A stretch of DNA of 64,000 nt from Gnetum montanum (Eukaryota > Streptophyta > Gnetopsida > Gnetales > Gnetaceae), in assembly GCA_015680685.1 (NCBI GenBank), contig MNCI01028365.1:62984-126983 (forward strand), given 5' to 3'. Shown here one piece after another: positions 20,451-33,680 of the stretch (position 1 is the first letter of the stretch; every line of letters begins with the position of its first letter). Made by a program: the position numbers and the translations under genes. Under the pieces are notes generated by a model. That model was given only the letters and a program-made list of their open reading frames with translations, was not told the origin of the DNA and ran no database searches.

Positions 20451-23265
20451 TAATTGAAGTTAGGTTAATGAGGTCTATTAAGCAAAAATACTAGGGGTTG
20501 GCAGTGGGTAGTAAACACACATAATTTCTAAAATAATCATAAGCTATGCATTAAAAGAATCTAATCCATGGAAGCAAGGAATCAAGGATTCATGATTCTG
20601 AACATGTTTGGGTACATGTGTCTCAAGAAAAAGTAGGGACGAGTTTGTAGCTGGGGACGTGATAGAGAAAATTTAAATATATTAGTTTTTTTTTAAAAAA
20701 ATTAAATCTCATATATCATAAAAAAACATTGTAGAATATAGAAAAAGTACAATGTAAATCCAAAATATTGTTAATACTTAAAAATCGCATAGAAGATTAC
20801 AATATCATCATTAAATTGAAGCAAGAAAATTTGCAAAGGTATGGAGGGCATCAAATCCATTTCCTTACTCAAGAGCTATAATCTGGCCAAACATATAATT
20901 TCTATAGCAATCAAAATGACAACAACAAAATGAAACCCTTTTGTTACTCAATCCAATCTTTCAAAGAATGAAATTAAGCATCAAGCCTTAACCAAATTTA
21001 TAACAAATCATGTCTACTAATACTTTTGTTCAACCATGACCTATGAGTAGCACCTTAGGGCCATGTTGAAAACGACCACATTATAAGAAGACATAACTTA
21101 ACTAAATTAGGCACAGTCCAGTAACTCAGCCCAGTAACTCACCTCACCTACGATGATGATGATCAAAAATCTTTCAAACGTTGGGGAATCAGCACTAGTC
21201 ATGATGAAGGGGATAGTGAAAACAGAACACCATGAACTTGCATATGGTTATTGGCCATGTGCCGCTGGCTTCGTTGGCTCATAAGGAAACACATTTTAAA
21301 AAAAAAGGTCAACAAGCATCCATCTGTCATCGTGTGACCCATGATGATGACCCAGTTTTATGTTTTCTTTTTTAGCAGAGATATTAGAAAAATAGGAAAA
21401 AGCAGCAATGACCAATAAACACGCGTGAATGTGAGTCATGCCCAAAGGCCAATCCATTCAAATGCAATGTTTACCTCGCACGTCCCGTCCCAAACTTGAT
21501 TACCGCCTTCCGTAACCGAAAGTAGCCCTTTTCTTGATTTCCGTGTGTTTGTTTATTCATTCGTACTCCCTTGTTTTCTGTGGTCTCTGTCATGCCGATG
21601 CCATGAATCTTGATGAAATGAAGTTTCTGGTAAGATTCAGAGAAGTTTGGTAAGATTTTAATGCACAATGCAGATTGAGAACAATGCAAGGATAATACAG
21701 GGCAAGGCAAGACAGGGTGACTATTTCAACGTACACGTACAGATCCAGACAAAATTTCATTCAAAATTATGAAATACGTATCCACTGTGGATTTAATGCG
21801 CTTCTGTACGTGATTGCGCTTCTGTATGTGATCCCGATTCTGTAAGTGATTGTGCTTCTGTACGTGATCCCGATTCCAATGGGAACCGTTCGTCCAAATT
21901 TATGCCAAATCACTCCGGCGCATAGATATTCATAAAAGTTAAGAGTGCCAGCTCTATGTTATTCTGAATTTGAGCTGCAATTAAAAGTTCAAAAGAAATA
22001 AAACCTGCCAGCTCTATGTTATTCTGAATTTGAGCTGCAATTAAAAGTTCAAAAGAAATAAAACCTGGCCTGCCTGAGGGAACTTGAAGTTAAGGCTTGA
22101 AAAAAGTACATCAATTAGAAGGATACGATATACGAGCAAAGAAAAATGCTAAAGAAAGAATGCTGCAGCATTGGCTATGGCTGCAGCTTGCAATGATACT
22201 AACAGGGCTGAAAGACATATACATAACCAGATTATCTGATGCCACATAATTCCACCAGATACAATATCCATACGTTCGATTTATGAACCGGCTAGCGTGG
22301 ACAGTTAGCAGTGACCCAATGCATTTCAGATGTAACAAAATAACAAATAGGAGGAGCTAAAATACTAAACACGTAACAGTTTGGAATAAAACGAAATACT
22401 AAATAACTAACACTAGAGCATTGTGCTACTGCTACATCTAGGAATGGCTGGCCGTGGTGGCTGCCATGGAAGTTATTCAGCAAGACACTATATATGAAGG
22501 TGCTGATGATGGGTCAAATTGATTGAAAGGATTTTTAATTAATCTTCTCAGGTTGCTTGTGTTGGTGTGTTGGAGATCTATTTAGAAATATTCATTCCCA
22601 CCTTCCTCAAAAAATCCAGAAATCCAGTAGTTTCCAGGCACAATGTTTGGCAATTACCTAGAGATGGAAATTGATTATATATAAATCAAACTGAGAAGCT
22701 AACGTGAAAATGCCTCATTGTAGAGCCCCGATTTAGCCTCGGATGTAGAATCCATTTTCGTAGTCTGTGCTCTTTTACTTTGCATAATTTATTTTCGTAG
22801 TATCAAAGGATGGATGTTGATCCTTAACGCTTCTGTTCCTTCAATTATCATTCTACATTGGCATTTTTGCTGCTATGAGGGTTTCTATTGGACGTTCTGC
22901 TTCTATGAGGGTTTCTACCACAATGGTCATCATTGTCTGTTCGCTGCACCAGTACCTTTAAAAGGGAGATTTCTTTCTAAGATTTATATCGGATCTACTT
23001 TTCTTTTCTATGAAATTCTATCCAGTTTATAAATATTTCAACCCTCCTGGTGTATGCTATTATTTCAGCGATTATGTCATTATTGCTGGCTTATAAAAGC
23101 AGTTATTTTTGTAATATCATTGCCTATTTTATTAGAAGCAGTTATTTTTGTAATATCATTGCCCTCTATTTTATTAGAGGTGAACTGTGCAAACTGTGCT
23201 AGTGGCAATGCCAAAAGCTTGGTCTAGTAAGAAATAGTTGATATAGCAATGGCTCACAAGTATGT
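20451..23265. other. Intergenic DNA with small tandem duplications
   Basis: No gene recognised. It contains a minisatellite-like array of about four ~19-bp units based on CTTCTGTACGTGAT (21798-21878) and a perfect tandem duplication of 60 bp (21946-22005 and 22006-22065). There is also a 39-bp near-perfect duplication (about 23096-23177). The open frames (up to about 80 codons) lack recognisable motifs. Confidence 0.6.
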
Positions 23266-23586
23266 TCAGCTTGTGAACCTTAACAAATGAATATGCATTA
23301 GGATGATATTTAAAATACTTATAATTGAAATTATTCAGAAACTTATCAAATCAATAAGCACCTTGAACGAAACCATTCCTCATGCTACATGGCACTTTAA
23401 GAACTAGTTAACCTCTCTGAGGTTTACTAGTTCCTATATAAAGTGCAGCTTGTGAACATTACAAATCAATAGTGATTAGTACCATAATCATAAACTATAT
23501 AATGAAAGTTATTCACAAAGACATAAAATTCACAAGAACCTTGAATGAAATCATTCCTCATATTACTTGTACTTTAAGAACCCCTT
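23266..23586 (+). repeat. ~178-bp tandem repeat, copies 1 and 2 (split by element C)
   Basis: Copy 1 (23266-23443) and copy 2 (from 23444) both begin CAGCTTGTGAAC and share 'cttgaa', 'attcctcat' and 'actttaagaac'. Copy 2 is broken at 23586 by element C and resumes at 33438 after the duplicated CCCTT. Copy 3 follows at about 33485-33661 ('cttatgaaccttaataaatc'). The unit matches no element here. Confidence 0.65.
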
Positions 23587-24407
23587 TGATGAGCGGCGAG
23601 GTACCCCTATGCTCAACCATACGAATACAAGCGTTTCACGCACAATCCAGTCGAATTCCAAGGACTAAGTGCCTATGCGCCTTTGTGGAACAATAACGAG
23701 TTGGTTAATCATTGTCTTTCCAAACTTACGTGTATGTCATGGTTGTATGGTTAAGTAGGCTTAAGGCATATGATTTTTATGGCTTTTATGTGTTTTATAT
23801 CCTATGCTAGTAAGGAGGGGGAGAGAGATAACTAAGCAACTTATCTAATTTAACTATTCATTAACTAAGTTCTAATTACTCCTAACACCAGTATCCATTC
23901 CCACTTGCCATACATATCCTGAACCAGTGTAATGCTGCTGGAATTACCAAATGCTAATCATCACTGGGTTACCAAGCGCTACACGCATGCTCGAAGCAGT
24001 CGTACTGAGCGTATTTAACTAAGAGAGTTGTAGGGTGAGAGAAATCATTAATTAGCTAGGAAAGCATTAAATGATAATTAACGCTAATTAATCTATTTTG
24101 TATGCTACAAGGTTTATCATAAAGTTCATTTTTATTGTCGTACACAAAGTGTGCTCAGATACGCAATGCTTGAATAAAGATCTGTTCACTCTATGACTCC
24201 TACTGCGGGCACGCAGAAATAATTCTAACTCTGGGGGGAAGAAATGGCAAGAGTTTGGCTAAGGGACTAACTTTATAATGTGGAAACCAAGGGCACCGCC
24301 TCTTATTTATAGGCAAGGAGACAGGCCACGATATCGGGTATCTGACATTGCATGGTTGATCCAATATCGTAGATGTGATATCGCAAACGCAATATCATAG
24401 TTTATCA
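23587..24407 (-). repeat. 3' LTR of element C
   Basis: 821 bp. On the minus strand it starts TGATAAACTATGATATTGCG and ends CGCTCATCA. It carries four degenerate GATATCG palindromes (about 24324-24400) upstream of a TATA box (minus TATAAATA at about 24303-24310). The body matches the other LTRs, including the 'aataaa' motif and the terminal ~75 bp. Confidence 0.9.
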
Positions 24408-26300
24408 TACCCCATTGATTGAATGAAAACTCGTCCTTGAGTTCCTTACAAAATATTGAGAAGGTATGGGATTATTGACTAAATGACCATTGACGGTGGA
24501 ATGGGGTGACAGACTCAATGTGCACAGTGAACAGATCAACAATACAATATATGACAACATTAGTGTTTATAACCACAAAGGTGAACACTGTACATAAATG
24601 ACATCTAGCCTTATTTGGCAACTGGAAGAGAAGGAGAGAGAAAAAAAATAAGACATGTTGCTGCCGATGCCAAGATTGCATCTTCTGTTATTTATCCATA
24701 GCCACGCCACCAATCTTGCTCCTTTCGTAAATGTTCCAATTCTGGTCCATCCTGAGTGTTTCCTCCAAGCCCAGTCCATTGTTGTATGATCGCCATCTGC
24801 ACACACAACACAGTCACAAATGAGCGAGGGTAGATAAATCACAATGCAATTGATACTTTGCCTCGATGTAAGGTGCATTGGCTGAGTTGTGGTTATGGCA
24901 AATACTAATTCTAGAGTTTTAACACTAGTGACTACCTAAGGTGTAGGGGTTAGGAAAAATTGAAAAAATTGTGCCTGGGCCACCATGACTAAGAGCGAAC
25001 CTCTAATAGCGATAGGATGGAAAAAGATAAGGAATAAGAAAGATGGAGAAAAAGTAACAATGGCAACGCCAACAAAATGGATGTCATGGATGGGGATGAA
25101 ACTCATAATAGCAAATTGCAAGAAATATTTAAGAAAAAGAAGTTACCAAATGCACCAAAGAGGAATGCTAGTGGGTCCTCCCCAAAGCAAGCTCATGTCC
25201 TTAATGCCATGACAGACACACAAACCAAAGAGTCCGTAGGCTCTAGGAATGTCATTTGGAAGCAAGAGTTAAAAGCTTACCCATAAGAAACTACCAAGAA
25301 AAAACAATGCATCAACCAAGATATAGACTAATGATAAAACCAACAATGAGGTGAAAAATGGAAAAGAAAGGGGAAGAAGAGAGAATGGAATGGAAACCCA
25401 AGAACAAGGTTGTGTAAAGTCCCTTATGTGTGTTTTATGGTTAATGTGACTGAGTAGAACTCATTCCAAATCCAAGCTCAACAAACCACATTCAGTGACC
25501 TTGCATCAACACATTTGACCAACCTATCCTCTTAAAGCAACAAGAATGCCTCTACAAAAAGTCACCACCATTCCGAGGAGAACGATATGGAGAATCAAAA
25601 AGTGAGAAAGGGCCTTAGTTAGATGGAACCTTCAAGCATGGGTACCATGTCTTTCCAGTGCCATAACCAGTGCGTGTAGCCCAAGTTCATTATTGTGTCT
25701 AAGGGGTGTGCTTTAAATTCTCACTGTTTTTTTTTTTTTTTTTTTGAGTGAGAACCACACCATGCAAAGACTTATTTTTATGCACTCAACTTTCGGCGAT
25801 TTGATGAATGGTCAAAATGGTAGAAAATCCAAGCAAAAAGCATCTAAGTACTCAAGAGAATAGCTAGCACAAAGGTATCGAATCCCCTTAAAGTCACACC
25901 TGTTTCATCCTTTGAGTCCTTCCTTAGTTTGAAAAATATCTAGCCACCAATTCGTTAATAATTTTATTAAAGAAAGGGATTGTACAATTCCAAGACAAGG
26001 GAGACCATAGGATTTTATAGATGTATGAATGACATGGACTCATTGCCTATTTACTCAAAAGAACCATACCTTAATATCAACATCAAACTTCAAAAGTAAA
26101 ATCCAAACATTAGCAATCAATATGGTATTATTCATGCCACCATCATGAACACTTATTGGGTGAAGAACAAAATAAAGTAATCACACAATGAAATGGTAAA
26201 AATATGAACAATGGTGTAAAAATACAAGAAAGATTAAAGAAATGTGCAAAACAAAAATGTGTAAAGCAAAAGTTTAGAAAGAACTAAGGGCCTTCAATGG
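24408..26300 (-). other. Post-pol spacer of element C with hairpin and splice-acceptor-like site
   Basis: No credible protein. An imperfect inverted repeat lies at 25703-25765: on the plus strand GGGGTGTGCTTTAAATTC, a T-rich loop of about 20 bases, then GTGAGAACCACACCATGC. On the minus strand a GTGTGTGCAG acceptor-like site ends at 24797, directly before ATG (24796). That ATG opens a short frame (MAIIQQWTGLGG...) with a stop after about 34 codons. Element B has the same site and a related sequence. The PPT (minus AATGGGGTA) abuts the LTR at 24408. Confidence 0.65.
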
Positions 26301-29300
26301 TTAGCAGAGGTGACCATCTCCCCCATGACTGAGTTGACAAGAGGAGATCCAAAATAATGAGCAAGGTTGCCCATTTACAAAGGTGGCATATGTTCTGGCT
26401 ATCCTAAACTCATGGAAAGGTTTTGTTTATTGCATGTTAACTAACAATCTCTTATCTAGGCTCTCAAGTTTATATATGGTCATGGCCCCTGAGGAAAAGT
26501 TGCATAGATAATATAAGATCCTTCCCACAGTGTTTGAAATTTGGCATGTTTTAACACATGTGTGGAGTTCCAGTAGAGAACCTTATCTCTTGGTTGATAC
26601 TTAACTTTCCTAATTTTCAGGTCATGACATTGGTTATTAAATGCCTTGTGTAACTCATTAGATGATAGGGCAGCTAGTCGATTCTCATCTAGCATGTTAA
26701 GAGTCATCAACCTTTGTTTTTGTGCTAGATCAAGGTCAAGGTTGAGATCACATGTTGTGGCTAGTGTACAGAGCTCAATTTGGATAGGGAGCATTGGAAG
26801 TTTTTCATACACTAACTCATAGGGAGAGTAGCCTATAGGGAGTTTCCATGTGGAGTGGTATGCCCAAAGAGCATCATTCAGTTTAGTGTTCCAGTCTCAC
26901 CTATACTTGCTAATGGTTCTAGTCAGTATCTTAGTAATCTCCCTGTTGGTGACCTCGGCTTGACCGTTTTCTTGGGGGTGGTATGTTGTAGTCAATTTTT
27001 GCTCAACCCCTAAGCATTGCATTAACTTTCGAAAAGTTGCACCTATGAAGTGTGTACCATTGTCTGAGATAAGTGCACGTGACATACCAAACCTGTTGAT
27101 GACTTGTTATTGAACAAATCATGCAGCTGTAGATGATGTGCAATCTTTAACGGCAGCTACTTCAGCCCATTTTGTTAAGTAGTCTATGGCAACTATGATG
27201 TAAGCTTTTCCATTGGACATTGGTGTAATGGGCCCCATGAAATCAATTCCCCAGATGTTGAAGGGTTCTAACGATTGAATCCATTGTTGCGGATCCTCCA
27301 TTCTAATAGTCACTCCCCCATCATGTTGACAGTGCTCACAAGATTGGACAAATTGATGGATGTCCCAAAACAAGGTAGGCCAATAATATCTTATAAGCAG
27401 GATCTTGATGGTCATTTGTATCCCAGAATAATGACCCCCACAAGGGCCCTCATGAGCATCTTGGAAAACTCTCAGTTGATCTCTATCAGGAACACATCAT
27501 CGAACCAAGCCATCGGGACATACTTTGTAAATTTGTCCATTGATCTCCATAAAGTACTTGGCTCTATGAAGAAATTGTTGTTTCTTCTTAAGGTCTAGCT
27601 CTTGTGGTGTTTGTTGGGTAAGGAGATAGGTAAGAATGCTACTATACCAGTTTATTTCCATGGGCGATTGGTTATTCACTACACCGACAAAGAGGAACTC
27701 ATCAAGGAAATGATTAGAAATTGGATACTCATCCTCTTTGTTATCCCAGAATCGAGATAAATGATCGGAAACTACATTCTTAGTGCCTTTACGATCGATC
27801 ATTGTTAAATAGAACTCTTATAGGATAACAAGCCATCGTATAATACAGGGGCTTACCATTGGCTTATTCATGAGGAACCAATTTGCACTATAATCTGTGT
27901 GTATGAATACTTTGTACCCCAATACATAGTGTCTAAATTTTTCTAGTGTAAACACTACAGCCATTAATTCTTTCTCTGTAGTAGTGTAGTTAAGTTGTGC
28001 ACCAGCTATACTTTTACTTGCATAGTGGATGTAATAAGGACATTTTTGGTCATCTAATTATGTAAGTACAACTCCTAAGGCATAGTTGGATGCATTGGTC
28101 GTGACATGGAATGGTTTGAACCAATCAGGAGCTTATAGAATGGGTGTTTCTACCAACTTTTGTTTTAGAGTTTGGAAAGCTAGTTGGCATTCCTTGGACC
28201 ATTCGAAGGGTATGTCCTTTTTCGTTAACTCTACCAATGGTTTGGAAATCTTTGAAAATTTCTCTATGAATCTCCTATAGTAGCCAGTGTGTCCAAGGAA
28301 TGACCGAATGTCTTTGATAGTTTTCGGTTGATAAGTAATTCCTTGGATGACTTTGATTTTCTCCAGGTCTACCTCTATTCCTGCATGTGAGATTTTATGC
28401 CCAAGTACCATGCCTTCTTGGACCATCAAATGGCTTTTTTACCAGTTGAGCCTCAAATTAGTTTCTACACATCTTTTTAGCACTTGCTCTAACCAGTCTA
28501 AGGCTTGATCAAAGCTTGCTTCGTAAGTGGAGAAGTCATCCATAAAGACTTTCATACCATTTCCTAATGGCTATTGGAATATGCTTAGAACTAAGTGTTG
28601 AAACATTGCAGGGGCATTACACAAGCCAAACCGCATTTGTTTGTATGCAAACGTTCCCCAAGGACTAGTGAATGTAGTTTTGGCTTGGTCTTCTAAGGCT
28701 ATTTGTATTTGGTTGTATCTGCTATATTCATCCAGAAAACTATAATAGCAATGCCCTACGATTGTGTCTAAGACTTGGTCAACAAATGGAAATGAAAAGT
28801 GATCCTTGAATGTTGCCATGTTTAGTAGCCTAAAATCTATGCACACCCTCCATTTGCCTCCCTTTTTAGCACGATTACTAAGGGGCTAACCCATTCACTA
28901 TCAGCAATGGGGTATATGAACCCAACCTTTAGAAGCTATTCGATTTCTTCTTTTACTACTTGCTTCAACTTTGGGTTCAATCACCTTTGTGGTTGTTTTC
29001 GAGGCTTCATGGAGGAGTCAGTGTAAATCTTATGCTCGCATACCTAGGATCTATTCCGGTTAATTCAGATATGACCAGGTAAAGGCTTTTGATCACTTAT
29101 TTATTACCTTTAGCAAACTCTCTTTCTATTGTGCAACAAGTTTTGCGTTGATGATTACCAGTTTTCCATTCTTAAGAAATGTGTATTCCATACCGGTGGA
29201 CAATGGTTTTAGCTCTAGCGGCTCTTGTTTAAATTTCTTAGGAATTTCCAACTTCCCCTAGTTGATGTTTTCTAGGTTAGGACTTGGAAGTTGGTGGTGG

Positions 29301-30004
29301 ACTTGCTCCAATGCATCTATGTTATCTATATAAGCGCCAGTCAAACCCTAAGTTAGTTTCATGCATATAAGTGAGCTACTTTCTTGATCAACTATTATCC
29401 ATTGAGTGTTTTCTTGTCTTGTGGCTACTGCATATAAGCACCTTTGTATATTGATCATTTGTGCACACTAATTTCATGTAGGCAATGTTAAACTTTTCAC
29501 AACCCATTATCTCTGCATGCAATTACACCCTATGTCACTATATGCGATGCATGGAACCTTCTTCTCAATCTTTATGAAAGTATTTTCCTTAGATATTTCT
29601 AGGGAAAGATCATGAATTCCTAGGTGCACATCGATAGTGCTTAGCCATGCCCTTCCCATTATGATTGAAAAGTCCCCCTTACTATTGTTCACTTGAATCA
29701 CCAGGAAGTCAGTTGGATAAGACCATCCACAAACAGTGGTAACAATGTCCTCCACTAATCCCAAGGGAATAGTGATGGACTGGTCAGCCAAATCTAAACG
29801 AAAGTTTCTCTTTTTTAATGGAGGTAGGTTATAAGCCTTGTACATTTCTTAGGATATTAGGTTGACACTAAAACCTAAATCCAAAAGAGCTTTGCATGGC
29901 TCATTCCTAGCAATTTGTAGATATATTAGGGCACTCCTAGGATCAGAGAATTTCCTAGGAAGATGGCCAGCTTTGATCCAATTAGTAACGGCATGTGTTA
30001 ACAT
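26301..30004 (-). pseudogene. Element C pro-pol: protease, RT, RNase H, integrase
   Basis: In the same frame as gag. Protease from ATG 30004: MLTHAVTNWIKAGHLP, 'CKALLDLGFSVNLIS', 'FSIIMGRAWLSTIDVHLG'. RT (28846-28520): 'MCIDFRLLNMATFKDHFSFP', 'YSFLDEYSRYNQIQIALEDQ', and MDDF intact at about 28533-28544. RNase H follows, ending 'NVVSDHLSRFWDN' near 27750. The integrase zinc finger keeps H, H, C, C ('HEGPCGGHYSG', 'VQSCEHCQ'). The core keeps D, D, E ('WGIDFMGPI', 'ALISDNGTHF', 'ENGQAEVTN'). Nonsense codons interrupt it, for example TGA at 27118 and 26899, and one base is lost near 26490 before the GDGHLC end. The best-preserved pol here. Confidence 0.92.
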
Positions 30005-32503
30005 GACCGTATGCATTGAATGCAGTGTTAGGTTTGAAGGAGGCTCTGAAGCTTTATTTGATATGGAGGCATCCAAAGACTCAGCCACTTGGGGTTGCAA
30101 AGGCTTGGTTGGGTTGTTGGTTCTGAAGAAAGGTCTTTTCTTCATATAGTTGTTAGAACCAACAGTAGGTTGAGGATTAACAGCCCTTATGGCATTGCAT
30201 TGTTGTGGTTGAGTAGGGAGTTCACCTTGCATTACTGGAGCATGTGGTAATGGAGCTATTGATGGAAGAGATGCAGCCAAATTGGAAGGATGGTACACTT
30301 GTGGAATATCACCCCTAGGAGAGGGAGTCCTATAGTACTCGCAGGCTTGGTAGTGATGTTGAGGAGTAACGTGACCAACAAAGTCATGTGGAGAGATTGG
30401 ATGTTGCACATAGTATCCATACGGGTCAGGTTGCCACTAAGGATATTGTTGCCTTGGTGGTGACATTCCCCATGATTGTGGGTCTTTCCACTATTGATGT
30501 TTCTTAATTGGTTGTGGTGGAGTTCCACTTGGATAATACGTTAAAGGTTGGTGAAACTACCTTGGGTTACCTTCGGGATAAGGTAACCGTTGGGATGTTT
30601 TTCATTTGTTTAAACATGGATTAAGTCCATACATCCCAGACTCCTACAGATGTGAGATCACCAGGTAACATCCCTTAGGATGGTCGTATTAACATATCTT
30701 GCATCCACTATCATCATCTATATCTCAGTCCACAACCTCTTCAATAATAGCAACTTTACCCTTACCCTTGTTATGTGCATTTTCTACTTCTCTCTTTTTT
30801 CTTTTGTCACAATCACTACCTCACTCTCTAGACTCCTCTACTACTTTGAGAATAGTTTGAAACCTACTATCCAAGGAGTCCCACATTTGTTCTACCTTTG
30901 CCGATACTTCTAATGCTAACTTTTGGATAGGTAAGGTTTTTCTATTCACCATCTCTTTGAGTGGTGACTCTTCCTCATCCTCACAAAATCTTACTCCCTT
31001 CTTCCGGAGGGAAGGATCTCGATTATATTCTTCTACACTCTCTCTCTTTCGTAGCTCACCTTCTTCCTTAGCAACTTGCTCTAATAGCTTGTGAATTTGA
31101 TGAGACCTAAGCTCAGATAACCTTCCTTGGGCATAAGTCCCAAGGGTTCTTCTTATTTCATGCCTAAGCCCATCTACAAGATGGCATAGTTGGTCCCGCT
31201 GCGAATAATCATGGCCAAGACAATGATGTAATAGTGCATAATAGCAGTCCATGGTAACATCCAAGGGTTCATGACTTCCTTGTTTCCATCCTTGGATTTG
31301 CTTTCATAGTTTAGACACCCAAGAGTATGTTTGGTACTTATCGTTGAACAATTCTAACATAGTACTCCACCTACAAATAGATTCCAGTTCTAAAGACCAA
31401 TGCTAGCTTTTAGCTTCTTTTATTAGTGTCCATGGGAACAACTTAAGTTTTTGCCACTCATTTTCTATGTTTTGCAAGGCACGCGCATCATGAAATGCTT
31501 GTAAGTGATTTTGAGGATTAGTGTTATATCCCCCTTCAAATCGTGGGATGTTATTCATGTCTAACCTCTTAATCCTACTATCTTTTTGGTGCCTTGTTGG
31601 AACTCTCACGACCTCAATTATGTCTAGCATGCTTCAGGTAGTGAGTAGGGGTTCATCATGATCATCTCGTTCATAGCGTCTATGGTGCCTATGTTGTTCC
31701 CTACTCTCCCTTCTTCTATGACGTGATTCCCTAGAGTGCCCTCGTCCTCTGTCTTGACTATTTCATCGATGACTTCCACTTTGTTTGCCCTTATCCTTAA
31801 GATCTTTTTCCATATGGCTGCATCTGGACACTAAAGGAGAGGGTGAAGGAGACGATGAAGGTAAAGAAGAAGGAGAATCGCCATCATGATGGTGTCTACT
31901 ACTTTCTCTTTGGTGGTCTCTACCTCGATCGCGATTGCAATCAGAATGCCCACATTTGTCATGTGTCCCTGCTCCTTTTTTGGATACTTTTTATCCATTG
32001 GTATTAGCACCTAGGTTATGAATAGTAGAAAGAAGGTTTTGATACACAAGCCCTTGGCCAAAGTCAAGGGGAGGAACATCATTATGTGGGCGACTACCTT
32101 AGGCAAGTTCAAACTATTTTCCCTTCAAGGACTTATGGTGTCTCTCTGATTGCAAATCCCTTTGACGTTGCACCTCTGTGGGATGATAGTCTCTCAAATC
32201 ATAGTCATGTGCAATGTATTTTGCATGTAAGTGTTGCATGCCTATTTGTGTGAGGAAATGAAGAAGCATACTTAGGACTGAACGGTCGAGGGTTAACACT
32301 ATGTTACATTCCAAGTCACGCTAATGCAGCTATTCTTCATGGTGGAGAATAAAGGTGAAGTCAGGTACATATTCATCAAGATGAATATATACCACAAAAA
32401 ACTATTGAGGAATTGGCGAATCAACATCATGTGTATCCTGCCATCGATTACTTCTTGTGTTAGTCCTAGGCTATGAAGTGCTTTTGTGCAAAGAAGAAGA
32501 CAT
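30005..32503 (-). pseudogene. Element C gag, in register with nonsense codons
   Basis: ATG at 32503 (MSSSLHKST) opens the frame that runs without net shift into pol. The N-terminal domain reads 'YIHLDEYVPDFTFILH'. The core reads 'VVRVPTRHQKDSRIKRLDMN', 'NHLQAFHDARALQNIENEWQ' and 'LGTYAQGRLSELRSHQIHKL'. The knuckle-like motif near 30680 is decayed ('CKIC.YDHPKGCYLVISHL'), and a Pro/Gln/His-rich tail follows. Most stops look like CAG, CAA or CGA turned to TAG, TAA or TGA. Confidence 0.9.
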
Positions 32504-32635
32504 CTTGTCTTGTTCAGTGTGCAATGTACTATTTTTTTTTTCTTAATCAACCATAAGGGTTTGTTCCAATGATGTGAATGATTTCCTAAGTTCTACTTAG
32601 TGCACAAACAACTAAGTCCCCAGCAACAATGTCAA

Positions 32636-33437
32636 TGATGATGGTGAGGTACCCCTACGCTCAACCATATCAATACGAGTGTTTCATGCATGATCCGGTC
32701 GAATTCCAAGGACTAAGTGCCTATGCACCTTTGTGGAACAATAACGGGTTGGTTAATCATTGTCTTCCCAAACTTACTTGTATGTCATGGTTGTATGGTT
32801 TAAGTAAGCTTGAGGCATATGATTTTTCTGGCTTTTATGTGTTTTATATCCTACACTAGTAAGGAGGGGGAGAGAGATAACTAACTTATCTAATTTAACT
32901 ATTCATTAACTAAGTTCTAATTACTCCTAACACTAGTATCTATTCCCACTTGTCGTACACATCTTGAACCAATGTAACACTCCTAGGATTACCAAACACT
33001 AATTGTCACTGGGTTACCAAGCGCTACACGCATGCTCGAAGCAGTCGTACTGAGTGTATTTAACTAAGAGAGTTGTAGGGTGAGAGAAATCATTAATCAA
33101 CTAGGAAAGAATTAAATGATAATTAACACTAATTAATTAATTCTGTATCTTGCAAGGTTTATCATAAAGTTTATCTTTATTTCCATACATAAAGTGTGCT
33201 CAGGTACACAATGCTCGAATAAAGATCCGTTCACTCTATGACTCCTATTGCAGGCACGCAGAAATAATTTTAACTCTAGGGGGAGAAATGGCAAGAGTTT
33301 GGCTAAGGGACTAACTTTCTAATGTGGAAACCAAGGGTACCGCTTCTTATTTATAGGCAAGGAGATAGGCCACGATATCGGGTGTTTCACATTGCATGGT
33401 TGATGCAATATCGCGAAGACGATATCGTGGTTCATCA
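32636..33437 (-). repeat. 5' LTR of element C
   Basis: 802 bp on the minus strand, TGATGAACCACGATATCGTC...CATCATCA, next to the PBS complement (32617-32635). The TATA complement is at 33348-33355. GATATCG-type palindromes lie at about 33372-33430, between the TATA box and the LTR start. It is followed on the plus strand by CCCTT. Confidence 0.9.
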
Positions 33438-33661
33438 CCCTTGATATCCAAGAAGTTCAATCATTTCTATATTAATTTATGCTTATGAACCTTAATAAAT
33501 CACTAGTAATTAGAACCATAATTAAAAAATATACTATGAAATTTTTTCACATGGGCATTAATAGGTAAGCACCCTAACTGAAATTATTGCCAATACTACT
33601 TAGTACTTTTAAAACAAGTTAACTTAGTTGAGGTTCATTAATTCATGTATAAGGTGCAGCC
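33438..33661 (+). repeat. ~178-bp tandem repeat, end of copy 2 and copy 3
   Basis: Resumes the repeat interrupted by element C. Copy 3 reads 'cttatgaaccttaataaatc', 'tagtaattagaaccataatt', 'gtacttttaaaacaagttaa' and 'tataaggtgcagcc', paralleling 23266-23443. It ends where element D's truncated LTR begins. Confidence 0.6.
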
Positions 33662-33680
33662 TTATACATAAGAGGCAGGC

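Larger units (their letters stand above)
23587..33437 (-). mobile_element. Element C: Athila-like Ty3/gypsy with full-length gag-pol frame
   Basis: Minus strand: 5' LTR 32636-33437, PBS 32617-32635 (TTGACATTGTTGCTGGGG), gag-pol 26301-32503, spacer, PPT complement 24408-24417 and 3' LTR 23587-24407. CCCTT at 23582-23586 and 33438-33442 is a perfect 5-bp target-site duplication. 9,851 bp. It has every enzymatic domain of an autonomous element but no extra 3' ORF, and is inactivated by many nonsense codons. Confidence 0.93.

Noticed and set aside
20451-23265. Host gene remnants suggested by less AT-rich sequence around 21400-22500.
   Set aside because: No exon-like frame, splice pattern or known domain could be read.
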